Source of the DNA: Candidatus Methylobacter favarea
GTDB taxonomy: Bacteria > Pseudomonadota > Gammaproteobacteria > Methylococcales > Methylomonadaceae
Length of the DNA: 53,785 nt
NCBI RefSeq assembly: GCF_902806695.1
Contig: NZ_CADCXN010000050.1
Span: 1 to 53,785 of the forward strand
Reading direction: 5' to 3'
Shown: positions 9,305-18,126 of the stretch, in pieces
Numbering within the stretch: the stretch's first letter is position 1
Layout: every line of letters starts with the position of its first letter
Made by a program: the position numbers and the translations under genes
The notes under the pieces: generated by a model
The model's input: the letters and a program-made list of their open reading frames with translations, nothing else
What the model was told of the DNA's origin: nothing
The model's database searches: none

Positions 9305-10162
9305 ATGAGCAGCGCCTTAGCTTTACCCATTAATTTGTCAGTCGGCACATTTGATACCTATTTAAATGTGGTCCGGCAAATGCCTAAATTGACTTGGGAT
9401 CAGGAGCGCGAGTTAACGTTAAGATTTAGAGATCACGGCGATTTGGACGCAGCCCGTGAACTGGTCATGACAAATCTGCGCTTCGTAGTCCATGTCGCCA
9501 GAGGCTACAGCGGTTATGGTTTGCCGATGCCGGATATTATTCAGGAAGGTAATATAGGGCTGATGAAAGCCGTAAAGCGCTTTGATCCTGATATGGGAGT
9601 ACGCCTGGTTTCTTTCGCGGTGCACTGGATTAGGGCCGAAATCCATGAGTATGTGATTAAAAACTGGAGTATTGTGAAAGTGGCCACCACAAAGGCGCAA
9701 CGGAAGCTGTTTTTTAATCTGCGTAAATCCAAGCAGAATTTAGGCTGGTTAACCAATGATGAAGCGGTGGCCATTGCTAAAGACCTTGATGTTGAGCTTA
9801 GTACTGTTTATGAAATGGAGAAGCGCCTGGACAGCAGGGATATGTCATTCGATATGCCTGTTGACGAATCGGCGGAAGAAAGTTATGCGGCGCCGGTTAA
9901 TTACCTTCAGCAGCATGGCGCTGATCCGGCTGAATTGCTTGAAAATGCCGATTGGCGAGGCCATGAACAAAATTTATTGACCGAAGCATTGTCAGGACTG
10001 GATGAAAGGAGCCTGGATATTCTTTCAAGCCGCTGGCTGGCGGACGAAAAAGCTACTTTACATGAACTGGCGGAGCGCTATAGCGTATCTGCCGAGCGCA
10101 TCAGGCAGCTCGAACAGAATGCCATGAAAAAATTAAGGGAAACGGTTGTATTTGAAGCCTGA
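9305..10162 (+). CDS. rpoH: RNA polymerase heat-shock sigma factor (sigma-32)
   Basis: RpoH directs RNA polymerase to heat-shock promoters for chaperones and proteases. The 285-residue protein has region 2 (MPDIIQEGNIGLMKAVKRFD, then VSFAVHWIRAEIHEYVI), the RpoH box QRKLFFNLRKSK that separates sigma-32 from other group 3 sigma factors, and region 4 ending in RIRQLEQNAMKKLRE. A GAGGT ribosome site sits just before the ATG. The CIRCE element directly upstream places it under likely HrcA repression, an extra layer over the usual translational and DnaK/FtsH control. A hairpin follows the stop codon. Confidence 0.97.
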   Translation: MSSALALPINLSVGTFDTYLNVVRQMPKLTWDQERELTLRFRDHGDLDAARELVMTNLRFVVHVARGYSGYGLPMPDIIQEGNIGLMKAVKRFDPDMGVRLVSFAVHWIRAEIHEYVIKNWSIVKVATTKAQRKLFFNLRKSKQNLGWLTNDEAVAIAKDLDVELSTVYEMEKRLDSRDMSFDMPVDESAEESYAAPVNYLQQHGADPAELLENADWRGHEQNLLTEALSGLDERSLDILSSRWLADEKATLHELAERYSVSAERIRQLEQNAMKKLRETVVFEA

Positions 10163-10175
10163 TGGCTAAAACTTT

Positions 10176-10220
10176 TTAATAACAGGGCTTAGCGGCTTTA
10201 TCGGTAAGCCCTGTTATTAA
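10176..10220 (+). terminator. Hairpin after rpoH
   Basis: A perfect 16-base inverted repeat (10176-10191 and 10205-10220) encloses a 13-base loop starting 13 bases after the rpoH stop. The plus-strand tail after the stem is not a clean T-run, while a T-run would follow on the minus strand. It could therefore end transcription from both sides, or mainly from the minus-strand gene at 10383-10619. Confidence 0.6.
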
Positions 10221-10382
10221 TAGAGCTAATGTCGTAGCACGTTATTTGCTGTAAATTGACACATTATGATGAGTATTACGGCAAAAATGATTCATCCGGT
10301 AGGGTTGAGTTATTATTATAGCTTATAGAGTAAGCCGGATATTTAACTATTAATGTTTTTGAAATCAGCCAAGCCGACCGAT

Positions 10383-10619
10383 CTAACCGGGTTTGAGTAT
10401 GTCCAGCACCGCTTGTGCCTGTTCGGCTGTTTTACGGCCCAGATGAGTCAGGTAGCCGCCATCTGCTTGTGATAGCAGGCCTTTATCATATAAACGATGG
10501 GTAGCTGCAATGATGCTGGGCTCAGCTGTTTTATGAACCTTGATGCCTTCCAGCGTAGTAGTCAGGTTATAACGAACCAGAATATTCAGTTCTTCTACAA
10601 TTTCCTGTGTATAGGGCAT
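10383..10619 (-). CDS. TIGR02647 family small DNA-binding-like protein
   Basis: The 78-residue protein matches the TIGR02647 family in length and in its pattern: an N-terminal helix with EIVEELNILVRYNL, a central TTLEGIKVHKTA segment, and a C-terminal winged-helix-like half with RLYDKGLLSQADGGYLTHLG. The family is widespread in gammaproteobacteria and is annotated as DNA-binding, but no function is established that I know of. The layout (helix, then GG-x-LT-x-LG wing) resembles a small winged-helix repressor. It is monocistronic and converges with rpoH across the hairpin at 10176-10220. Confidence 0.85.
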   Translation of the reverse strand: MPYTQEIVEELNILVRYNLTTTLEGIKVHKTAEPSIIAATHRLYDKGLLSQADGGYLTHLGRKTAEQAQAVLDILKPG

Positions 10620-10936
10620 AATAAATCCTCATGATTCAGGCGTTAAAGCAATAAAATGGTGTTTTGTGGCTCGTCTTTTCATTCACCTATACCCTCTTAT
10701 ACCCTCCCGAGGAGCGGTCAAGCTTCAAACTATCCATGCAGACCGGGATGACGGATTTTTAGAAAATATGTATATAAAAAACGAGGTTTTATAGTTACAG
10801 GGCGCGAACCTTTTCTGGAACTAGCTCCGTAAGTAGTGATCTTCTTTTTCCTACAGTATAATTGCTATTGTTATTTTTATCTAAAATTCCGCACGCATAT
10901 TCCTCTTCGTCATTCCTTATCTTAAAGCAAATACCC
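10620..10936. other. Intergenic region without identified feature
   Basis: This gap separates the divergent TIGR02647 gene and the PQQ-propeller lipoprotein gene. A short tandem repeat of TATACCCTC (two copies, near 10688-10707) is the only pattern noticed. Promoters for both genes presumably lie here but none could be assigned. Confidence 0.4.
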
Positions 10937-12667
10937 ATGAAATTCGCAGTGCGTTATATCTCTACTGCTTTCGCTATTATAGCGGGCATTACATTAATAA
11001 GTTGCAATACGCTCTACCATGCCGGATTAAACAAGCCGGAATTGTTTAAACTGGAGGGAATATTTCCTTCTCCAGTCAATCACTCCGTTACCTTTGATCA
11101 GAGTATTGTTGCCTCGCCCCTGCTTGTTGGATCACAGGGTAAACCGCTGTTGATTGTACCAGCTTCCAATGGCGTTATTGCAGCTCTGGATACTAAAACG
11201 GGTACGGTAAACTGGCAATACCAGCTGCCTTCACCCGCAGGACAGGAAGTTTATCTTGCTTCAACCCCGGCTTTGATAGGAAATAAGCTGGTTGTCGTTT
11301 ATCAATGCCTCCAAAAAGGAGAACGAACCAGTCATCGTTTAGTGGTTATTGATCTGATAAAAAAGCAAATTGACAAAACTTTTCCTGCCCTGGTTTTATC
11401 AGCGGAAAAACCGGCAGCGAACGGACATTCAACAGTAAAGTTCAATCCATCCACAGCTTTTTCTCATTCGGCAGTGAAGCATGCAAGCAAGCCGGAATCG
11501 CAGTGGGGTTATGTGTATGTATCTTTTGGCAGTTCAGGGGACACTCAACCTTATCATGGCTGGATTTTTGAAATTGATATGGAAGCCTGGAAGAAAAAGG
11601 GAGCAGGAAAGGCTGTAAGGAATGTGCTGGTAACAACGCCCGAAGCTGAATGTCCGGTGACAATGTCATACGGGACGCAGGAAATGATCTGCGGAGGCGG
11701 TGTCTGGACGCCCCCAGGCTTACAGATCTATGAGGCAAAAAATGATTTTGAATTATTTGTGCCTACCGGTAATGGGCAAATTAATCCGGCCCGGCATGAT
11801 TATGCCAATTCCGTCATGCGAGTTAAACCGGGTCTTGAATTTGATTCCGGTTGTGATGCCCTGAAATGCGCAAATTTTAATCCCGCCAATCCTGATGTAA
11901 AATGTCTGGAATCCTGCAAAAATCTTTTTATTCCGCGTCTGGCGGCGGGTAATGCGCCTATAAAGCCTGCTAACAGGGAATGCGATAATAAAACCTTCTG
12001 GGAGTGTCTGGCCTGGATGGATTATGATTTGGGCGGTAGCGCTCCCGTTAAAGTCAACATGAGCAATGGCCGTTCGGTTATTGTTCAAGCCGGCAAGGAC
12101 GGCGGTGTTTACTTGATTGATGCAGACCATCTGGGAATTCAACATGATCGTTTGCAAATTGTCGAGGTATGCGGGGCTCCGGCTGATCCTTGCAAGCTGG
12201 GATGGGCCGGAATGATAGTTACGCAACCTGTGCTGTCTTATATTGACGGCGTGCCTGTCGTGGTAATCCCTACATTTAGCCCGGATAAGACTCATCCTGC
12301 GGGCTTGGTCGCTTTAAAGATTGTGCTTGAAAACGGTCTGCCAAAATTTAAACGCTTCTGGCAGTTTCCTGACCCCGCCAATCCCGAATCATTGCAGTCT
12401 TTCAGGACCCAGCCTTCGCTCCCGGTAATTGCAACTCCGGGTAAACAGGGCGATCTCTCGGTTTGGGTCGTGGATATCGGCAAGCAGGGCACAATTTACG
12501 GCGTGCGCATAAAAGATGGCGCTTTGATTGCCAAAGCGGCAATGCAAGGGACTGGCCGTCCACTTTCCAGGCCGGTTATTTATGATAATTATCTCTATCT
12601 GGCATCCCTTATGCCAAGCACAAATAAAGCCATGATTGAAGCCTATCGGATTGAATTAAGGGATTAG
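10937..12667 (+). CDS. PQQ-like beta-propeller lipoprotein
   Basis: I place the start at ATG 10937 rather than the upstream in-frame codon at 10862, because the 576-residue product then begins with a proper lipoprotein signal (MKFAVRYIS, hydrophobic stretch, LISC lipobox). The mature part contains repeats of the quinoprotein-propeller type, for example VIAALDTKTGTVNWQYQLP near residue 90 and VIVQAGKDGGVYLIDADHLG near residue 390. Several closely spaced cysteines (CDALKC, CLESC) suggest disulfides in the periplasm. It may be a non-catalytic propeller related to BamB or PQQ dehydrogenases; I see no clear PQQ active-site signature. No neighbouring gene reveals a substrate. Confidence 0.85.
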   Translation: MKFAVRYISTAFAIIAGITLISCNTLYHAGLNKPELFKLEGIFPSPVNHSVTFDQSIVASPLLVGSQGKPLLIVPASNGVIAALDTKTGTVNWQYQLPSPAGQEVYLASTPALIGNKLVVVYQCLQKGERTSHRLVVIDLIKKQIDKTFPALVLSAEKPAANGHSTVKFNPSTAFSHSAVKHASKPESQWGYVYVSFGSSGDTQPYHGWIFEIDMEAWKKKGAGKAVRNVLVTTPEAECPVTMSYGTQEMICGGGVWTPPGLQIYEAKNDFELFVPTGNGQINPARHDYANSVMRVKPGLEFDSGCDALKCANFNPANPDVKCLESCKNLFIPRLAAGNAPIKPANRECDNKTFWECLAWMDYDLGGSAPVKVNMSNGRSVIVQAGKDGGVYLIDADHLGIQHDRLQIVEVCGAPADPCKLGWAGMIVTQPVLSYIDGVPVVVIPTFSPDKTHPAGLVALKIVLENGLPKFKRFWQFPDPANPESLQSFRTQPSLPVIATPGKQGDLSVWVVDIGKQGTIYGVRIKDGALIAKAAMQGTGRPLSRPVIYDNYLYLASLMPSTNKAMIEAYRIELRD

Positions 12668-12699
12668 TTTTTTTATTAATTTAGCTTTTAGATTCATAA

Positions 12700-12775
12700 A
12701 AGCTTGATCAAATCGCCGCGTCGGTTTTGGACCTCGCCCTATCATGAGCTCCATTCCCGACGAGATATTTCCTAG
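12700..12775 (+). repeat. Dispersed intergenic repeat, copy A
   Basis: Two blocks here match the region at 30098-30236. The first contains ATCAAATCG and TTTTGGACCTCG, the second contains ATCATG, CATTCCC and GATATTTCCT. In the other copy the same blocks are separated by an extra stretch of about 75 bases. The similarity is partial, so this is an old interspersed element or a decayed mobile repeat. Confidence 0.4.
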
Positions 12776-12896
12776 TGGCTTTTTCAACTTGAGCAAGTTA
12801 ATCGGGTATTTGGAGCAAGTGGCTTATCATCGCAAGTCGTGTTGAGCCGTCCGCTAATTTGGCAGAAGCGAGTCGACTATTTCATTATCCTAAAGC

Positions 12897-12934
12897 AAAA
12901 AAAAGCGCCTTAAACCCATAAGGAATAAAGCGCC
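12897..12934 (-). terminator. Probable rho-independent terminator (minus strand)
   Basis: On the minus strand a GCGCTTTA / TAAGGCGC stem (one G-U pair) with a 13-base loop is followed by eight T residues (A-run at 12897-12904 on the plus strand). It is about 370 bases past the L,D-transpeptidase stop, the nearest minus-strand gene. Confidence 0.5.
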
Positions 12935-13306
12935 AGGCCTTAACATCATCATCACGAGAGCTCCATAACGCTGACTTTAGCGTTTGCAATTTAACAAGCA
13001 GCTACTATGCCAATTTTTTTTGGTAAAGGCCAAATGGCCGAAATATCAAGATATTAGACCGCTGATGCTCCTGTCAGCAATTAATAAATCAAACAGAGAC
13101 TGTTTTTATTAATCTGATTCTGCCCCATAGAAGAGAAGATTTAGGGTTTTAATGCTCCATACTTGTGCAAAATCATAAAAGACCGGTAATGCAGATTACT
13201 TATTGATTATTATTAAATTTAGTTCTGAGCAATAATAAGGAGTAAAAAAACACAAATATGTGAAGTTTATTTATTTAAGCCTCTAAAACTAGTCTAAGCG
13301 CAGTTA

Positions 13307-14653
13307 TTATTCATTCTTTGAAATTAAATGAGGCTTCAGGGTCTTAACATTTATTTCAAAGTCCAGACGTATGCGTTGTGCTGCGGCTTTTGCTTCCTTT
13401 TTATTCTTATAAGGGCCTGCTATAACCTGATAGGACTCATCTTTTTGTATTTTACGGGCAGGTATGGGCGGTCCCTGATGATTGAGCATTGCAGCAAGTT
13501 GTTGTGCTTTTGTTTCATTATCGAAAGTCGCAACCAGCATACTCCAATCATTGGCTTTTAAATCTTCAATAACAGGTTGTTCATATAATTGCCGGGGATG
13601 CGCCAGCTGCAGGGCATTTTGGGATATTTCAGCTATGTCCGGACTTTGCTTGAGTATGGGAGTGGGAATTCCATCGGAGCGCTGGAGCACGCGTTTTACT
13701 TTAGACCAATCGACAGAGGCCTTCGCTTTGGCGCTGATTTGCTTTAAATGCTTCAATAATTGCTTTTGAAACCGGTGTTTGTCCCTGGCCCACTTTGGCA
13801 GCGGTTCGTGGGCTTCCAGGAAAAGCATGTTCTTGTCCCAAGCAGCAAGATAAGGTTGATGAACAATTCGCACCTGCATCCCGATCGAGGCTTTTTTGAA
13901 TAATTCTTCAATGTCCTCCGGATAAAGCTGCACGCAGCCATGACTGATTTGCATGCCGATGCCATAGGGTTTATTCGTGCCGTGGATCAAGTAACCCGGA
14001 ATGGACAGAGGCATGGCATAGCGTCCTAACGGATTATCAGGGCCGGCCGCTACTACTTTGGGCAATGCCGCACCTTTTTCTGCATGCTCGCGGTGTATGG
14101 AATCGGGCACATACCAATTCGGATTTGCTTTTTTATTGGCAATGCGGGTAAGTCCCATAGGTGTATTCCAGCCTTGGCGGCCTATCCCGACCGGATAAGT
14201 GAATACTTCCAGGGGCTGCTGTTGCCGGGTATAGTAAAAAAGCCGCATATTTGCCAGATTGAGGACAATTCCTTTATGGGGCGCATCCGGAAGAATAAAG
14301 TGCAAGGGCAGAAGAACCCGACTGTCCGATGCGGGTGTCCAGGGAGGAATAGCCGGGTTGGCAAGCGTGATATCGTTATAACCCAGCCCGAAGTGCCGCG
14401 CAATATCCGGCAAGGTATCCTTTGTCCGCGTATGGATGGCTGCAAGGTCACCTACTATGTTTTGACCGTCAGCCAGCTGAAATTGATGGGTTGGAACCGT
14501 TTCGATTTGCGGCTGAACCTCAGTAGCATTAATACTTTCAGGTTCGGAGGAAAAAAATACAGGCAGATTTTGACAGCCGCCGAGTAGCCCGCTTAATACT
14601 ATTATTTCCGGTAGCAGGATGATCGAAAAAATGGATTTTTTTGATTTTGACAT
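13307..14653 (-). CDS. L,D-transpeptidase lipoprotein with SPOR domain
   Basis: The 448-residue protein starts with a lipoprotein signal ending in LLGGC. A LysM-like segment (residues about 75-115) precedes the YkuD catalytic domain, whose signature HGTNKPYGIG...SHGCVQLYPED carries the catalytic cysteine. Such enzymes form 3-3 crosslinks in peptidoglycan or attach lipoproteins to it. The C-terminal 75 residues (DWSMLVATFDNETKAQQL to the end) resemble a SPOR domain, which binds denuded glycan at division sites. The combination suggests an envelope enzyme directed to the septum. It is monocistronic on the minus strand; rsmD lies 159 bases upstream. Confidence 0.9.
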   Translation of the reverse strand: MSKSKKSIFSIILLPEIIVLSGLLGGCQNLPVFFSSEPESINATEVQPQIETVPTHQFQLADGQNIVGDLAAIHTRTKDTLPDIARHFGLGYNDITLANPAIPPWTPASDSRVLLPLHFILPDAPHKGIVLNLANMRLFYYTRQQQPLEVFTYPVGIGRQGWNTPMGLTRIANKKANPNWYVPDSIHREHAEKGAALPKVVAAGPDNPLGRYAMPLSIPGYLIHGTNKPYGIGMQISHGCVQLYPEDIEELFKKASIGMQVRIVHQPYLAAWDKNMLFLEAHEPLPKWARDKHRFQKQLLKHLKQISAKAKASVDWSKVKRVLQRSDGIPTPILKQSPDIAEISQNALQLAHPRQLYEQPVIEDLKANDWSMLVATFDNETKAQQLAAMLNHQGPPIPARKIQKDESYQVIAGPYKNKKEAKAAAQRIRLDFEINVKTLKPHLISKNE

Positions 14654-14812
14654 GCCAATTGATTTTAAGACTTGAGAAATAATTGTGAGAAACCTTATTA
14701 GCTATTTAGCTATCGATTATAAAATAACAAAAATTAACTCATGATTAAACCGGCTGTGTTTACTTTTGCCATGACGATGTTTTGTTTATATGAAGTAAAT
14801 GTTCAGCGGCGT

Positions 14813-15364
14813 CTAAACATGTTTAAACAGATGATAGCCAACATCGCCTGCCGTTTTACTTTTAAGTTGGTGCCAGGTTTCAGGCAGGCCTTCAAGCTCA
14901 AGTCTGCTTTCCGCTTCAACATAACACAAACCTTCTTTACGCAGCCATCCTTTATTTTCAAGCCAGTGACAAGTTTGCACGGCCCTATTCATGGCGAAAG
15001 GCGGATCCAAAAATACGATGTTATAAGGCTCGGCATCACCAGCCAGATAGCGAAATACATCCATTTGCACAATGTTTATTTGATCGGCAGCCAATACGAT
15101 TGCATTGTTTTTTAAAGCTCGACAGGCTTGGGCGTTATTTTCCACCAGCGTGACGGACTTTGCGCCTCTGGAAGCTGCTTCAAATCCCAAAGCGCCGCTG
15201 CCTGCATATAAATCCAGGCAACGGCTGCCGATAATGTCGTTTTGCAACCAGTTGAACACTGTTTCCCGAACTCTTGCGGGCGTGGGTCTTAAGCCAGGTA
15301 TATCGACAAAGCTTACTTGCCGGCTGCGCCATTGACCGCCAATAATTCTGAGCCTATTTCTCAC
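14813..15364 (-). CDS. rsmD: 16S rRNA (guanine(966)-N(2))-methyltransferase
   Basis: RsmD methylates G966 of 16S rRNA in assembled 30S subunits. The 183-residue length and the N-terminal RIIGGQWRSRQV and PTPARVRETVFNWL are typical. The SAM motif is LDLYAGSGALGFEA and the catalytic motif is DPPF in IVFLDPPFA. The start overlaps the upstream M16 peptidase gene by 11 bases, so it is translated from the same transcript as the two M16 genes, a gene order often seen in gammaproteobacteria. Confidence 0.95.
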   Translation of the reverse strand: MRNRLRIIGGQWRSRQVSFVDIPGLRPTPARVRETVFNWLQNDIIGSRCLDLYAGSGALGFEAASRGAKSVTLVENNAQACRALKNNAIVLAADQINIVQMDVFRYLAGDAEPYNIVFLDPPFAMNRAVQTCHWLENKGWLRKEGLCYVEAESRLELEGLPETWHQLKSKTAGDVGYHLFKHV

Positions 15365-16667
15365 TTTTCCTTTCTGTTTTGCCCACTGTTATGGTTTGCA
15401 GTAACTGTAAATTAACTCGATGTTTAAACGCCTCGGTAATAGAAGCTGCCGTTACTTGCTCAATTTTTTTCTGGAAATTATCCAGGTAGTCCAATGGCAG
15501 ATCATAAAAACCAATCATCGCAACATAGCCGGCTAATTCCTTGTTGGTATCAAAACGCATTGCAAAACCGCCGGTAATATTTTTCTTTGCGGCGTTAAGC
15601 TCTGCTTCCGTCGGCCCGTTCGTTACGAAATCGGCCAAGGTCTGATTCAATACCTGCAAGGCTTGCGGAGTTTGATCATTGCGGGTTTGTAAACTCACTA
15701 TGAAAGGGCCGGGGCGCAGCATCGGTATGAATGCACTGCTTGCGCTGTAGGCCAGCCCCCGTTTTTCCCGCACTTCTTTAAAGAGTTTGGAAACCAGTCC
15801 GCTGCCGCCCAGTATATGATTACCCACATACAGGTTAAAATAATCAGGATCCTTACGATAAGTTCCAGGCAGCCCGACCAGAACATGGGTTTGGGTGGAC
15901 GGAAACTCAATATGCTGCTGCCTGGCTTTTAAAGGCATGGCTACTTCCGGCAATATCTCCGCTTTTTGACTGACAGGCAATCTTGCCAGTAAACGGGTAG
16001 CCGCTTGTTCAGCCTGTTTTCTGGACAGATTTCCGACCATTACTACCACAGCATTTGCGGCAACATAATATTTCTTATAAAAATTGCGCAGGTCATCCGC
16101 CTTAAAACTTGCCACAGTTTCCTGCATGCCTGACTCGGGATGGGCATACGGATGATTGCCATAGAGTGCTTTATAAAAAGCAATGCTTGCCAGCTCGGCC
16201 GGCGATTCTTCCCTTTGTTTTATAGCCGCTAAGGTTCTGTTTTTTTCCCGTTGAAAATCTGCCTCGTTAAAGTTTGGCTTGGTCAAGATGACCTGCATGG
16301 TTTCAAGGGCTTTGTCGAACAAGGGTTTAGCCGTTAAGGTTCGCAGCGATAGAGTAGCCATATCATGGGAAACACCCGTGCTGAATCTTGCCCCTACGCT
16401 TTCAAAGCGTTGGGCAATTTCATCGGCGTTCCACTTTCCAGCGCCGGTATCCAGCAATGCCGACGTTAATGCAGAAATACCGTACTGTTGCTCATCGCGC
16501 GCACTGCCGGCATCAAAAGCAATCTGTATATCCACCATAGGCAGATCTTCGGTATGTACATAAAAAACCCCGCTTCCCTGTGGCGTTTGCCAATGTTCAA
16601 TTTTTGCAGCAGACCAGACCGACTGACTAACCATCAATAAAATAAAACCCGACAGAATTTTACGCAT
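15354..16667 (-). CDS. M16 family peptidase-like subunit, zinc motif missing
   Basis: This 437-residue protein has a signal peptide (MRKILSGFILLMVSQSVWSA) and the M16 fold but no HxxEH zinc motif: the matching place reads GISALTSALLDTGAG. It keeps the Arg/Tyr-bearing segment REKRGLAYSASS typical of the non-catalytic partner that shapes the substrate chamber. It lies 12 bases downstream of an M16 paralogue that does have the zinc motif, so the two most likely form a periplasmic heterodimer, as in alpha/beta mitochondrial processing peptidases. The natural substrate is unknown. Confidence 0.9.
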   Translation of the reverse strand: MRKILSGFILLMVSQSVWSAAKIEHWQTPQGSGVFYVHTEDLPMVDIQIAFDAGSARDEQQYGISALTSALLDTGAGKWNADEIAQRFESVGARFSTGVSHDMATLSLRTLTAKPLFDKALETMQVILTKPNFNEADFQREKNRTLAAIKQREESPAELASIAFYKALYGNHPYAHPESGMQETVASFKADDLRNFYKKYYVAANAVVVMVGNLSRKQAEQAATRLLARLPVSQKAEILPEVAMPLKARQQHIEFPSTQTHVLVGLPGTYRKDPDYFNLYVGNHILGGSGLVSKLFKEVREKRGLAYSASSAFIPMLRPGPFIVSLQTRNDQTPQALQVLNQTLADFVTNGPTEAELNAAKKNITGGFAMRFDTNKELAGYVAMIGFYDLPLDYLDNFQKKIEQVTAASITEAFKHRVNLQLLQTITVGKTERKSEK

Positions 16668-16679
16668 TATTAATCTTCC

Positions 16680-18026
16680 TTACTGTGTTTTGCCGGCGGC
16701 ATTTGTTGTTTGAGGTTCCAGATAAGCAATGCTCAGGTGATCTTTAACCAGATATTTACGCGCTACATCACGAACCTGTTCTGCTGTAACCTGGTTGACT
16801 TTGTCTACGTATTCATCAACTTTTTGCCAGCCCAACCCTACTGTTTCCAAGATACCCAACTGCATGGCCTGGTAAAAATTTGAATCCCGCTCATAAACGT
16901 CGTTGGCTAAAACCTGCGCCTTAATGCGCTGTAGCTCATCGCTGCTTATTAATTTCTGTTGCAGTTTAGCTATTTCATCTTTTAATGCGGCTTCCATATC
17001 CCATACGGTTTTTCCTTCTGCTGGTGTGGCTTCCAGCTCAAACACATTCGAGAGTCTGGATGTTAATCCATAACCTGCTCCGGCCGAAACTGCGATTTGT
17101 TTGCCGCGCACCAGATCCGAGCTTAATCTGGCGCTATTGCCGCCGTCCAGCACACCGGCCAGAACTTCTAAGGCATAGGCTTCCCATTCATGTTCTGCCG
17201 TTTTCAATACCGGAACTTTATAGCCCATGATGATGTAAGGCAGTTTGGCAGGCACTTTTACAGTCATTTTTCGGATGCCGAGCTGTTCGATCTCGGTTTG
17301 TGGTTTCAAGCCTTTTATATCGCTGGGCTTAAGCGCGGCAAAGTACTTTTCGGCCTGCGTAAAAACAGCTTTCGGCTGTACATCGCCAACCACGACTAAT
17401 GTGGCGTTATTAGGAGCGTACCAGCGTTGATACCATGCTTGCAGATCTTCGACAGTATAATTTGCGATATCTGCAGGCCAGCCGATAACCGGATTTTTAT
17501 AAGGACTGTTGGAGTAAGCCATTGCCATAAAATGCTCCTGCATTTTTGCCTGGGGATTGTCATCCGTGCGCATTCTACGTTCTTCCGTCACAACCTGAAG
17601 TTCTTTTTTCAGCTCTTCAGGCAACAAGTGAAGATTTCGCATTCTATCCGCTTCCAGTGCAAAGCTGACTGGCAGTCGGGATGCCTCCATGGTTTGAAAA
17701 TAAGCTGTATAATCCTGGCCAGTGAAGGCGTTCTCCTCACCGCCGTTTTCTGCAATGATTCTGGAGAATTCACCTACCGGATGTTTGTCTGTACCCTTGA
17801 ACATCATGTGTTCCAGCATATGGGAAATGCCGGTAATGCCGTTAGGCTCATAGCTTGAGCCGACTTTGTACCAGACTTGAGAAACCACAACCGGCGAACG
17901 ATGATCTTCCTTAACCAGTACTTTAAGGCCATTCGCCAAATTATGCTCTGACACTTTAGTCGCTGCACTGCTTGTAAACACCTGCAGGCAAAGCAAAACG
18001 GCCCATACTGTTAATCGATTTTTCAT
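16680..18026 (-). CDS. M16 family zinc metallopeptidase (catalytic subunit)
   Basis: The 448-residue protein begins with a signal peptide (MKNRLTVWAVLLCLQVFTSS) and carries the inverted zinc motif in GISHMLEHMMFKGT (HxxEH), with the third ligand in the downstream ENAFTGQDYTAYF region. It belongs to the pitrilysin/insulinase family of chamber proteases that degrade short unfolded peptides. It is the first gene of the minus-strand unit with the zinc-less partner and rsmD. About 100 bases separate it from the divergent cyoE gene. Confidence 0.93.
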   Translation of the reverse strand: MKNRLTVWAVLLCLQVFTSSAATKVSEHNLANGLKVLVKEDHRSPVVVSQVWYKVGSSYEPNGITGISHMLEHMMFKGTDKHPVGEFSRIIAENGGEENAFTGQDYTAYFQTMEASRLPVSFALEADRMRNLHLLPEELKKELQVVTEERRMRTDDNPQAKMQEHFMAMAYSNSPYKNPVIGWPADIANYTVEDLQAWYQRWYAPNNATLVVVGDVQPKAVFTQAEKYFAALKPSDIKGLKPQTEIEQLGIRKMTVKVPAKLPYIIMGYKVPVLKTAEHEWEAYALEVLAGVLDGGNSARLSSDLVRGKQIAVSAGAGYGLTSRLSNVFELEATPAEGKTVWDMEAALKDEIAKLQQKLISSDELQRIKAQVLANDVYERDSNFYQAMQLGILETVGLGWQKVDEYVDKVNQVTAEQVRDVARKYLVKDHLSIAYLEPQTTNAAGKTQ

Positions 18027-18126
18027 AACTCCCTCTTTGATAAATGTTAAGCGCCTCGGACTATTTCAATAATCCATTGTTCACTGTATTCTATAGAATA
18101 ATAAAAAAGTTGGAATTTATTAATTA

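Larger units (their letters stand above)
12668..13306. other. Intergenic region between convergent genes
   Basis: About 640 bases lie between the 3' ends of the PQQ lipoprotein gene and the L,D-transpeptidase gene. It contains one copy of a dispersed repeat (12700-12775) and a probable minus-strand terminator (12897-12934). No coding region or RNA gene was recognised in the rest. Confidence 0.5.

Noticed and set aside
10862-10936. An earlier start for the PQQ-propeller gene at 10862
   Set aside because: It would bury the lipoprotein signal that begins at ATG 10937.
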